Shown here piece by piece: positions 58,428-64,000 of a DNA stretch of 64,000 nt (within the stretch, counting starts at the first letter, position 1; each line of letters opens with the position of its first letter). The notes below the pieces were generated by a model. That model was not told the origin of the DNA and ran no database searches. It was given only the letters and a program-made list of their open reading frames with translations. The position numbers and the translations under genes were made by a program. This stretch comes from a virus. The stretch covers positions 1 to 64,000 of the IMG/VR virus record IMGVR_UViG_3300021960_006627. The stretch is one strand, 5' to 3'.

Positions 58428-59147
58428 ATGAAGAGAAAACACAAGGCTCACGCGGCCCATAACGCAGCGTATAACAACATTGTGAATATCAATTCGCGTA
58501 AATCAAAAAGAATAGACATCATCCCAAAAAACTTCAATCAAGAAATTTACCTTAAAAAGTTAAACCAAGAGCATAATCATATATTATTTGCCATTGGTCC
58601 TGCTGGAACGGGTAAAACAATGATTGCAGTTCAATGGGCAATTAATGAGTTTAAGGACAATTTATGCGATAAGATCGTAATCACGAGACCTGCGGTATCG
58701 GTGGATGAACAACATGGATTTTTGCCAGGGGATCTAAATGAAAAGATGGCTCCATGGACTCGTCCAATATTTGACGTTTTTTCGGACAATTTCTGCCAAG
58801 CAGAGATTGAAAGACAAGTAAGGGAGGGGATAGTTGAAGTAGCACCTTTAGCATACATGCGAGGAAGAACATTTAAAAACTCTGTTATCATAGCAGATGA
58901 AATGCAAAACGCAACACCTAGTCAGATGAAAATGCTTTTAACTAGGTTAGGAGAAGGATCGAAGATGGTGGTAACCGGAGACTTGCAACAGGCAGATCGA
59001 CCTAGCAACAACGGATTACTTCAGTTCCTCGAGTTGTATAACAACTTTAGTAACCATCAGTATGTTGATATCTGTCGTTTCTCAAGACAGGATATCGAGA
59101 GACACGAAGCGGTTAAGGAAATTTTAGAAATTTACGGAGACGAGTAA
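58428..59147 (+). CDS. phoH: PhoH-like ATPase
   Basis: 239 residues from the ATG at 58428 with GGAGG upstream; a TTG at 58389 is in frame but lacks a site. Walker A is G-P-A-G-T-G-K-T at 57-64 and Walker B I-I-A-D-E-M-Q-N at 154-161, with T-R-P-A-V and G-D-L-Q-Q typical of PhoH. The start is basic (K-R-K-H-K-A-H-A-A-H-N-A). PhoH genes are widespread in marine phages; the cellular role (RNA-linked ATPase) is uncertain. It is the only long plus-strand gene between 26 and 63 kb. Confidence 0.9.
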   Translation: MKRKHKAHAAHNAAYNNIVNINSRKSKRIDIIPKNFNQEIYLKKLNQEHNHILFAIGPAGTGKTMIAVQWAINEFKDNLCDKIVITRPAVSVDEQHGFLPGDLNEKMAPWTRPIFDVFSDNFCQAEIERQVREGIVEVAPLAYMRGRTFKNSVIIADEMQNATPSQMKMLLTRLGEGSKMVVTGDLQQADRPSNNGLLQFLELYNNFSNHQYVDICRFSRQDIERHEAVKEILEIYGDE

Positions 59148-59154
59148 TAGAATG

Positions 59155-59180
59155 GTGGGGGCTCACGCTCCCACTATTTT
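59155..59180 (+). terminator. Intrinsic terminator after phoH
   Basis: An eight-base-pair stem (GTGGGGGC paired with GCTCCCAC, one G-T pair) and a TCAC loop, then TATTTT. It separates phoH from the convergent ferredoxin gene. Confidence 0.8.
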
Positions 59181-59497
59181 GCTTTAAACAATTTAATTTT
59201 ATCTGAGTGTTTGCCATCTGAATACTCTAGCCAATCTTCCATTGGTTCTTTTTCTTCAGTAATATTTGGCCAAAGATTAGAAAAATATTCATTGTGCTTG
59301 TACCATTTATCATCAACATCATCGGTTTGATAAATTGCTTTTTCAGGACACTCAGGAATACATACTCCGCAATCAATACATTCGTCTGGATTAATTACTA
59401 GCATGTTGGGACCTTCATAAAAACAATCAACTGGACAAACACTTACGCAAGTAGTGTGTTTGCAATTAATACATTTGTCATCTACTAAATGTGCCAT
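59174..59497 (-). CDS. Seven-iron ferredoxin (FdxA type)
   Basis: 107 residues. Nine cysteines at 9, 12, 17, 21, 25, 40, 43, 46 and 50 match the Azotobacter ferredoxin I pattern one residue later: C9, C17 and C50 for [3Fe-4S]; C21, C40, C43 and C46 for [4Fe-4S]. [11 protein letters not shown] and [10 protein letters not shown] are near-identical to bacterial FdxA. The C-terminal P-N-I-T-E-E-K-E-P is also present. It carries electrons; with three radical-SAM enzymes in the phage it may be their donor. sufE lies just upstream. Confidence 0.92.
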   Translation of the reverse strand: MAHLVDDKCINCKHTTCVSVCPVDCFYEGPNMLVINPDECIDCGVCIPECPEKAIYQTDDVDDKWYKHNEYFSNLWPNITEEKEPMEDWLEYSDGKHSDKIKLFKAK

Positions 59498-59506
59498 ATT
59501 ATACTC

Positions 59507-59908
59507 CTAAGCGTTTGCTATTCTTATTATTCTACTAATTAGTTGTCCCAAGCCATTCTGCCTCTGCAGAGTAAGCAGTTCCTTGATTCCCAGTTGTTCA
59601 AAGTCATCAACAGTAAGGTGTGCTACCTCGCTTTTGTGACAACCATTTACTATGTCCGTCACTACCTTGGCAGTTCCCTTTGTTATGAAAGCATCACCAT
59701 CTGCACGATAACGCATCAAGTTATCATTGTCCGCACCGCCTATGATCCATAACTTTGAGGCACAGCCGTGTATTCTGTTTTGTTCTGTCTTGGCTTCTTC
59801 TGGTAGGGGTTCCACTTCGCGTGCCTTATCCACCAAATATTGTAGCCTGTCATGCCCTTCAAGCAACTTAAGATCCTCACCAGCCTCTCTAATTCTGTCC
59901 AAGATCAT
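59507..59908 (-). CDS. sufE: SufE-like sulfur acceptor
   Basis: 133 residues from the ATG at 59908 (overlapping the upstream stop). N-R-I-H-G-C49-A-S-K-L-W is the SufE core with the persulfide cysteine. D-R-L-Q-Y-L-V-D-K-A-R before it and A-K-V-V-T-D-I-V-N-G in the C-terminal half fit the family. SufE accepts sulfur from the cysteine desulfurase SufS and helps make Fe-S clusters. Nine bases from the ferredoxin gene, so the two are probably expressed together. Confidence 0.85.
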   Translation of the reverse strand: MILDRIREAGEDLKLLEGHDRLQYLVDKAREVEPLPEEAKTEQNRIHGCASKLWIIGGADNDNLMRYRADGDAFITKGTAKVVTDIVNGCHKSEVAHLTVDDFEQLGIKELLTLQRQNGLGQLISRIIRIANA

Positions 59909-60153
59909 ACTCCTACCCAATTCCATACTCCTCTTACAGCAAGAAGCAAGTACATTAATTCCATTAACGCCCTCGGAACGTCTTTATCTTTTATTCCCAT
60001 CCATATCCATATGCTACAGGATGCCAACGCAACTGCCCATCCAAGCCACTGCACATTGGGATTACCTCCACTCAGTGTGAATGCACTGACCATTGCCAGT
60101 ATGAATCCCAACCATCTCCAACCATCTATCTTATTATAATATCTTATTTTCAA
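59905..60153 (-). CDS. Small membrane protein with TTG start
   Basis: 82 residues. Start codon TTG with AAGG ahead. Three hydrophobic stretches: W-R-W-L-G-F-I-L-A-M-V-S-A-F, W-L-G-W-A-V-A-L-A-S-C-S-I-W-I-W-M-G, and A-L-M-E-L-M-Y-L-L-L-A-V. It has the look of a half-size PnuC-like protein, but I cannot confirm this. It lies between gp44 and sufE, almost touching both. Confidence 0.55.
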   Translation of the reverse strand: MKIRYYNKIDGWRWLGFILAMVSAFTLSGGNPNVQWLGWAVALASCSIWIWMGIKDKDVPRALMELMYLLLAVRGVWNWVGV

Positions 60154-61068
60154 CTATAACCTTGCCAGTTTAATTAACACTGCGGCAAGATTTATTTCAG
60201 GATCAGCAACCAATGTGTGATCCACGAGTCCCTGTTTAATAATCAAGACAGCCGTGTCCTGTTTTTCTTCTTCACCAAAAATTTCTAAATTGTCATACAG
60301 CCAACGATACACTTCTTCCATTTCTTCTGCTTTTAGTTTTCCGCAAAGCAATTGTCTTGCTTCTGTAATCTTGCCTGCCTTAAACAATTCAACCATGTCA
60401 AATTTCCAATCAGCAGCACCCTCATCGCCCTTGCTTGGAGCATGTAGTTTGCCATCACTGACATTCTGTTGCACCATGTTGATGCATTTTCTCAAATCCG
60501 GATATGTTGCTTTTACGTACAGATCAAGTGTTTCAAGATCAACATCTACTTTTTCTTCTACGAGGATTGTTGCTACTCTTGCCGTAAATTCTGTCTGGTC
60601 AATTCGTTCAATGTGATAGCCCTGGCATCTTGAATGCAGTGCAGGAATAATTCTGTTAGGGTAGTTACAGGTTAAAATAAAACGTGCCGTGTTATGATAC
60701 TCTTCCATAACACCACGCAGTGCTGCCTGTGCGTTTGGACTCAAGTAATCAGCCTCATCAAGTAGCACAACCTTGAATGGACCAAATGGAATCATCTGCA
60801 CAAAGTTTGTGATCTTGTCACGAACAGCATCCACACTGTTTGTTCGACTTGCATTAATCTCTAGCACATCATAGTCGGGTATCTCAAGTTCGTTAATAAG
60901 AATCTTAGCCATTGTGGTCTTACCAATTCCTGCTGCACCACTAAACAATAAATGTGGAATTGATTTTTCTTTGATCCAACTTTGCGCTTGTTTTCGTTGA
61001 TTGTCATCTCTGAAAACATAGCCATCTAGTGACTTGGGACGATATTTTTCAACCCATAATTCTTTCAT
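60154..61068 (-). CDS. 44: Clamp-loader ATPase subunit (gp44)
   Basis: 304 residues (T4 gp44: 319). W-V-E-K-Y-R-P at the start, Walker A G-A-A-G-I-G-K-T at 44-51, Walker B V-V-L-L-D-E-A-D near 100-107, C-N-Y-P-N-R-I, and H-S-R-C with the trans-acting arginine finger. It opens and loads the gp45 ring with gp62. The gp62 partner is not in this window. It begins in the stop of the 58-residue membrane protein (TAATG). Confidence 0.93.
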   Translation of the reverse strand: MKELWVEKYRPKSLDGYVFRDDNQRKQAQSWIKEKSIPHLLFSGAAGIGKTTMAKILINELEIPDYDVLEINASRTNSVDAVRDKITNFVQMIPFGPFKVVLLDEADYLSPNAQAALRGVMEEYHNTARFILTCNYPNRIIPALHSRCQGYHIERIDQTEFTARVATILVEEKVDVDLETLDLYVKATYPDLRKCINMVQQNVSDGKLHAPSKGDEGAADWKFDMVELFKAGKITEARQLLCGKLKAEEMEEVYRWLYDNLEIFGEEEKQDTAVLIIKQGLVDHTLVADPEINLAAVLIKLARL

Positions 61069-61244
61069 TACATTCTCACTCTATTTGATGTTTCTGATGC
61101 AAAGGCCATTAGTATCATAGACACATATAATATAGGCCATGCCCAGCCTGTTAGGTGTCCTAGGATGTGTAATACCATAAGTGAAATGCCTGCTGCACCC
61201 ATAGTTGTTATTCCTGTTTTTTGTAATCCATCTGGTAGTTTCAT
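61068..61244 (-). CDS. Small membrane protein
   Basis: 58 residues with two hydrophobic stretches: G-A-A-G-I-S-L-M-V-L-H-I-L-G-H-L and W-A-W-P-I-L-Y-V-S-M-I-L-M-A-F-A. It starts after three tandem GGATAAA copies that supply the ribosome-binding site. Function unknown; coupled to gp44. Confidence 0.6.
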   Translation of the reverse strand: MKLPDGLQKTGITTMGAAGISLMVLHILGHLTGWAWPILYVSMILMAFASETSNRVRM

Positions 61245-61247
61245 GTT

Positions 61248-61658
61248 TTATCCTTTATCCTTTATCCTTTTTCTTAAGCCGCTTGTGCTGAAAGAGTGTT
61301 TCCTACTATTATAGTATATTTTTATCCCCTTGTCAAGACATAATTGCTTGCCCGTATAATCTTTGGACTTGTATTCCTCTCCAATAAAACGCACATCAAT
61401 TTTATATGTTAGAAATATGTCCAAAAGGTCCTGTTCAGTGGCATAGGGAATAATTTCATCAATATACTTGCAGCCTTCCAATTGCACGTATCTTTCAAAT
61501 ACACTTTGGATGGGTTTGTTCTTTTCGGGTCTATCAATTGTGGGATCAGTTTGTAGTCCTACAATCATATAATCACAGTTTGATCTTGCTTCTTTTAACA
61601 TTGCCACGTGTCCGCTGTGGAACAAATCAAATGCTGATGCCGTGAATCCTACTTTCAC
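61248..61658 (-). CDS. Glycerol-3-phosphate cytidylyltransferase-like nucleotidyltransferase
   Basis: 136 residues. G-F-T-A-S-A-F-D-L-F-H14-S-G-H17 is the H-x-G-H nucleotide-binding site and F-S-T-S-G-L-R-K-R-I is the second motif of TagD/RfaE-type enzymes. They join CTP or ATP to a sugar or alcohol phosphate. The start is GTG in a GTGA overlap, with GGAGG ahead. Acceptor unknown. A perfect promoter lies inside the coding sequence. Confidence 0.75.
   Translation of the reverse strand: MKVGFTASAFDLFHSGHVAMLKEARSNCDYMIVGLQTDPTIDRPEKNKPIQSVFERYVQLEGCKYIDEIIPYATEQDLLDIFLTYKIDVRFIGEEYKSKDYTGKQLCLDKGIKIYYNSRKHSFSTSGLRKRIKDKG
61249..61272 (-). repeat. Three tandem GGATAAA heptamers at ribosome-binding site
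   Basis: Minus strand reads GGATAAA three times directly before the 61244 gene and covers the end of the cytidylyltransferase gene. Copy number could change spacing or strength of translation. Confidence 0.6.
61308..61336 (-). promoter_or_regulatory. Perfect sigma70 promoter TTGACA-N17-TATAAT
   Basis: Inside the cytidylyltransferase gene; -35 at 61331-61336 and -10 at 61308-61313. It should drive the small membrane gene, gp44, sufE and ferredoxin early in infection. Confidence 0.75.
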
Positions 61659-61831
61659 GAAACACCTCCGGGTGGCGTTAGATCAGGAGTAATGCAGTGT
61701 AGTGCAACATATCCTGGGTAGAAATTATTTGCTGTGGCAATGCCTTGATCACAGTTTTCAAATTCACCTACCACAATGGGATTGCCATTGTAGGCTGCGA
61801 TCATCCATACATATACTATAAATGATTTCAA
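61655..61831 (-). CDS. Small putative membrane/secreted protein with TTG start
   Basis: 58 residues: (M)-K-S-F-I-V-Y-V-W-M-I-A-A-Y-N-G-N-P, then F-E-N-C-D-Q-G and V-A-L-H-C-I. Start TTG with AAGGAG seven bases ahead. A hydrophobic N-terminus and two cysteines spaced for a disulfide suggest periplasmic location. The 63283 gene has the same outline. Overlaps the cupin stop and the cytidylyltransferase start. Confidence 0.6.
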   Translation of the reverse strand: MKSFIVYVWMIAAYNGNPIVVGEFENCDQGIATANNFYPGYVALHCITPDLTPPGGVS

Positions 61832-62154
61832 AACTTTCTCCTTCCGTCAAACACACAAACAAAATATAATTCTTCGTTACCTGCATGAACACGATGAAAC
61901 ACACCGTCCTCGATTAATACAGTATCACCCGCTTCAACATTGTGTGTAACATCATCAAGTTCCATGGTTCCACTGCCTTCTAAAAACATATAGACCTCTT
62001 CTTGCCCTTCGTGCTTGTGTCCGCTTGTGCTTTTGCGTGGATTTAATCTTGTGCTACTCACAACAAGATTTTTTAGTGTTGTATTATCTTTTACAATATA
62101 GCGGTCGTCATTCTTAACAACTACGCCTTCTATACTTGAACTTTTAAATTTCAT
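61828..62154 (-). CDS. Cupin-fold protein
   Basis: 108 residues from the ATG at 62154 (ATGA overlap with the upstream stop, GGGAGAG ahead). G-H-K-H-E-G-Q-E-E-V-Y-M-F-L-E-G-S-G is cupin motif 1, with metal ligands His, His and Glu, and V-E-A-G-D-T-V-L-I-E-D-G-V-F-H-R-V is motif 2. Similar to small sugar-phosphate isomerase-like or storage cupins. Substrate unknown. Next to a cytidylyltransferase, so a sugar role is possible. Confidence 0.72.
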   Translation of the reverse strand: MKFKSSSIEGVVVKNDDRYIVKDNTTLKNLVVSSTRLNPRKSTSGHKHEGQEEVYMFLEGSGTMELDDVTHNVEAGDTVLIEDGVFHRVHAGNEELYFVCVFDGRRKF

Positions 62155-62561
62155 TGTCTCTCCCAAGTGCTGTCTGCTGTGAGTTTAAAACTGCCCTTGC
62201 AATCCCAAGAAACTCTTTCCGGTTCTATTATGCTTAGGAACAGTTTATCATCATAACCAACGTATAGATGATATGTCTTACCCACGACAGGAATAAAAGC
62301 ATACTTTGCATTATACACTAGTTCAGTGTCGTTTGCAAGTTCTACCAGTTCAAAATATTGCCGTTTTAGATCTTCAAAACGTGTTTCCAAAAGATGCGTG
62401 GCATTGACTCCTCGTTCATTCTTGTGTTTAAGCACGTCAGGAATGGTAAATGCAGGAGCACCAACATTCGTAGGATATGGTAGTGAGTTTGGATTATCCA
62501 CTACATTATCTGGCTTCTTCTTAGAGATCTCCGTCCTTCCTATTTTCGCTGTAATGCACAT
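62151..62561 (-). CDS. DUF2452-like conserved phage protein
   Basis: 136 residues from the ATG at 62561 (TTG one codon before). P-N-S-L-P-Y-P-T-N-V-G-A-P-A-F-T, V-Y-N-A-K-Y-A-F-I-P-V-V-G-K-T-Y-H-L-Y and F-L-S-I-I-E-P-E-R match a conserved domain of unknown function found in cyanophages and bacteria. Overlaps the MazG-like gene by 41 bases, longer than usual for this genome. Confidence 0.65.
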   Translation of the reverse strand: MCITAKIGRTEISKKKPDNVVDNPNSLPYPTNVGAPAFTIPDVLKHKNERGVNATHLLETRFEDLKRQYFELVELANDTELVYNAKYAFIPVVGKTYHLYVGYDDKLFLSIIEPERVSWDCKGSFKLTADSTWERQ

Positions 62562-62964
62562 CAAACTCTCCGCCTGGATATCGTGCCTTGAGTTTCTCCA
62601 CGTTTTCCTCCACTACTTCGTTAGGGTCAAGATCCAATGCTCTGCAAGTATTAACCCAATACCAAAGAATATCGCCCAGTTCTCGTTTAAGGTGAAAGCG
62701 AACATCCTCGTTCCAAGGTTTGCCTTGGAATATAACCTTTTTAATAATTTCATTTAGTTCTCCAGTTTCTGAACTCAAACCGATGCCACCCGTAAGCAGT
62801 AATGAAACATTGCACGGTGCTTCGTCCTGCACTTCTGCTTCTGTTTTGTGTGCATAGCCACTTAGATATCCCAAGCGTCCATACAAGCGATTTGGATCAT
62901 TTGATTCGTCAGATGTAACCTTTTCTACGAATTCCTTGTATTTGTTTAGATCAATGTTAGACAA
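62521..62964 (-). CDS. MazG-like nucleotide pyrophosphohydrolase
   Basis: 147 residues, starting with TTG after GAGGAG. Mg-binding acids are E66-T-G-E69 in G-L-S-S-E-T-G-E-L and E95-L-G-D98 in R-E-L-G-D-I-L-W-Y. The fold hydrolyses NTP or dNTP to NMP and PPi; in cyanophages it was proposed to act on host alarmone or nucleotide pools. A perfect sigma70 promoter drives the gene early. Confidence 0.8.
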   Translation of the reverse strand: MSNIDLNKYKEFVEKVTSDESNDPNRLYGRLGYLSGYAHKTEAEVQDEAPCNVSLLLTGGIGLSSETGELNEIIKKVIFQGKPWNEDVRFHLKRELGDILWYWVNTCRALDLDPNEVVEENVEKLKARYPGGEFDVHYSENRKDGDL

Positions 62965-62988
62965 TTTAAACTCCTCTAATTTACATAT

Positions 62989-63017
62989 ATTATATACTAT
63001 CTGTTAATACATGTCAA
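62989..63017 (-). promoter_or_regulatory. Perfect sigma70 promoter TTGACA-N17-TATAAT for mazG-like operon
   Basis: -35 at 63012-63017, -10 at 62989-62994. Transcript start near 62982 precedes GAGGAG and the TTG start codon. Confidence 0.85.
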
Positions 63018-63067
63018 GAGTTCTGGTAAATATTTTTATAACAATCGTTATGCAAAAGGAGAATCCC

Positions 63068-63256
63068 ATGATTAGAAATCTTAACGTAAACCTCGAAGTA
63101 GGGCAAGAAATCCTTGTTGGCAAGAACAATAGCAAGGCTAAGATTACCAAAATTGAATTCCATCCAAAGTCAGGGGAGGTATCCATAAACACCACACGTG
63201 GGCCGAGAAAGGCATTGACCTTTAGGCTGTGTCCAGATAAAGCACTCAGTTATTAA
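63068..63256 (+). CDS. Small hypothetical beta protein
   Basis: 62 residues from the ATG at 63068, chosen because AAAAGGAG lies nine bases upstream; an in-frame start at 63011 would overlap the minus-strand promoter. I-R-N-L-N-V-N-L-E-V-G-Q-E-I-L-V-G, then K-A-K-I-T-K-I-E-F-H-P-K-S-G-E-V looks like a small beta-barrel. Function unknown. The gap before it is divergent with the mazG-like operon and contains a short ATAAC/GTTAT inverted repeat. Confidence 0.6.
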   Translation: MIRNLNVNLEVGQEILVGKNNSKAKITKIEFHPKSGEVSINTTRGPRKALTFRLCPDKALSY

Positions 63257-63269
63257 CTGCTAGTTTATA

Positions 63270-63278
63270 TCTAAATAC
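63270..63278 (+). promoter_or_regulatory. TCTAAATAC box five bases before ATG
   Basis: Between the two small plus-strand genes. Same spacing as other leaderless-type boxes in this window. No ribosome-binding site precedes the ATG at 63283. Confidence 0.35.
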
Positions 63279-63282
63279 TATT

Positions 63283-63519
63283 ATGAAATGGTTCATAATA
63301 GTGTTAATGATGGGAACCTATCCCGACGGCAGCAAGGATGTATTCTGGTATCAGCAACCTAAGTTTGATACCGTGGAAGAATGCAAACTTTATGTTGGCT
63401 ACAATGCTGGTTCAATCAAACGAGATATGCAGATAGAGTTTCAACTAAAACCAGTAGAAATGGTCTATTGTGTTCGTGAAGATAAACTTGATGTTTTTGG
63501 AGTTCCTACAGCAATCTAG
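63283..63519 (+). CDS. Small putative exported protein
   Basis: 78 residues: M-K-W-F-I-I-V-L-M-M-G-T-Y-P-D-G-S then F-D-T-V-E-E-C-K-L-Y-V and M-V-Y-C-V-R. Short hydrophobic start and two cysteines resemble the 61655 product, suggesting that both belong to one family. Probably periplasmic or membrane-anchored. No function known. Confidence 0.6.
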   Translation: MKWFIIVLMMGTYPDGSKDVFWYQQPKFDTVEECKLYVGYNAGSIKRDMQIEFQLKPVEMVYCVREDKLDVFGVPTAI

Positions 63520-63908
63520 TTATTGACAAACATTCCAGGGTCGAATGTTGCCTGAGAACCGTCACTGTATTCTTTACCGAAGTATGCAAGATCCGACGGT
63601 GCTTCGTTTTGCCATGCAATAATAGATTCAACTTCCACTTTTTGTAAATCTATCTTTTTGCCCTGCTCGTCTTCTATGTCAATTTTTCTGGTCCATCGAC
63701 CATGCTCGATTAAAATCCAGTCACCCACATTGTATGGATCAGTATTCTCAGGTCCTTTTGCATATACCTGAGCCCATCTTGGTTTTACACCATGTGCCTT
63801 TGCATCATCCGATTGAATGATGATACCGCCTGCTGTTTTAGTTTCTCCGAAGTGCATATTTGTAACTAAAACATCCGCATGAATTGGTCTGATCTTTCCT
63901 TTAATCAT
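63516..63908 (-). CDS. GroES/gp31-like co-chaperonin
   Basis: 130 residues. I-R-P-I-H-A-D-V-L-V, then G-E-T-K-T-A-G-G-I-I-I (mobile-loop region), then A-Q-V-Y-A-K-G-P and V-G-D-W-I-L-I-E-H-G-R-W fit the GroES barrel (R-P-L-x-D-R-V; G-G-I-x-L; G-x-V-x-x-V-G-x-G; V-G-D-x-V). The I-I-I after Gly-Gly is the GroEL-contacting tripeptide. Longer than T4 gp31 (111). It probably replaces host GroES on GroEL for folding of phage capsid proteins. Confidence 0.8.
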   Translation of the reverse strand: MIKGKIRPIHADVLVTNMHFGETKTAGGIIIQSDDAKAHGVKPRWAQVYAKGPENTDPYNVGDWILIEHGRWTRKIDIEDEQGKKIDLQKVEVESIIAWQNEAPSDLAYFGKEYSDGSQATFDPGMFVNN

Positions 63909-63919
63909 GTTCTACCTTT

Positions 63920-64000
63920 CTAAGTATTTTTCTTTGATCTGCTTACTATTTCTTCTTTTACTGCTCTAGGATTGCGCTTATAGTAATCTGCTAAAACTTC
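63920..64000 (-). CDS. Partial gene at right edge, C-terminal 26 residues
   Basis: An open minus-strand frame runs in from the right edge and ends at 63920: E-V-L-A-D-Y-Y-K-R-N-P-R-A-V-K-E-E-I-V-S. The end is basic and helical. Too little is visible to name it. Confidence 0.5.
   Translation of the reverse strand, partial: EVLADYYKRNPRAVKEEIVSRSKKNT

Noticed and set aside
1-64000. Prophage or bacterial genomic island
   Set aside because: No integrase, repressor, attachment site or bacterial housekeeping block; gene content and packing are those of a T4-like lytic phage.

Overview
The window is part of the genome of a lytic, T4-like marine myovirus. The DNA is AT-rich, genes are packed almost without gaps and often overlap as ATGA or TAATG, and the replication genes are of T4 type: DNA polymerase gp43, sliding clamp gp45, clamp-loader gp44, RNase H-type 5' nuclease, DsbA-like protein, PhoH and a gp31/GroES-like co-chaperonin. 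No integrase, photosynthesis gene, tRNA or CRISPR array was seen. The host is probably a heterotrophic marine proteobacterium: the seven-iron ferredoxin and SufE are of the kind found in alphaproteobacteria. This host guess is inference.

Layout. 1-14.3 kb (+): tail-fibre and virion surface genes, including four paralogous fibres sharing an N-terminal module of about 130 residues, with a 2OG-Fe(II) oxygenase between them. 14.4-24.7 kb (+): eleven tightly overlapping genes behind a late-type promoter, holding four GT-A-like glycosyltransferase genes, two radical-SAM proteins, an SGNH hydrolase and two paralogous GT-like proteins. A structured non-coding gap and a nucleotide-sugar dehydrogenase follow, ending at a bidirectional terminator at 26.0 kb. 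26-58.3 kb (-): small conserved genes; a 7-deazaguanine set (queE, folE, queD-like, dpdA-like) with an MBD4-like DNA glycosylase, a GT-B glycosyltransferase and a phosphoribosyltransferase; gp45 and gp43; small membrane and zinc-ribbon proteins; dsbA; a 45-50.4 kb block of proteins with capsid-targeting-like N-termini and basic two-cysteine C-termini; a clpA-def-dnaJ group; and a lysis cassette (endolysin, zinc-knuckle-like small protein, overlapping spanins, holin-like protein). 58.4-59.1 kb (+): phoH. 59.2-63.0 kb (-): ferredoxin, sufE, gp44, a cytidylyltransferase, a cupin and a MazG-like protein. 63.0-64 kb: two small + genes, the co-chaperonin, and one gene cut by the right edge.

How the parts may work together. 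FolE, QueD, QueE and the DpdA-like transglycosylase fit a pathway that builds a 7-deazaguanine and inserts it into phage DNA. Three radical-SAM enzymes, a low-potential-type ferredoxin and SufE together suggest that the phage supplies its own Fe-S and electron support. The fibre genes, the oxygenase and the glycosyltransferase/radical-SAM operon read as one late unit and may make and chemically decorate the virion surface. DnaJ, peptide deformylase, ClpA (with its ClpP-docking IGF tripeptide intact) and the GroES-like protein form a proteostasis kit.

Regulation. Several minus-strand sites match sigma70 promoters exactly or nearly (TTGACA-N17-TATAAT), and many late-type (A/G/C)(A/C)TAAATA boxes are present. 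At several genes the box or the -10 lies so close to the ATG that leaderless mRNA is predicted.
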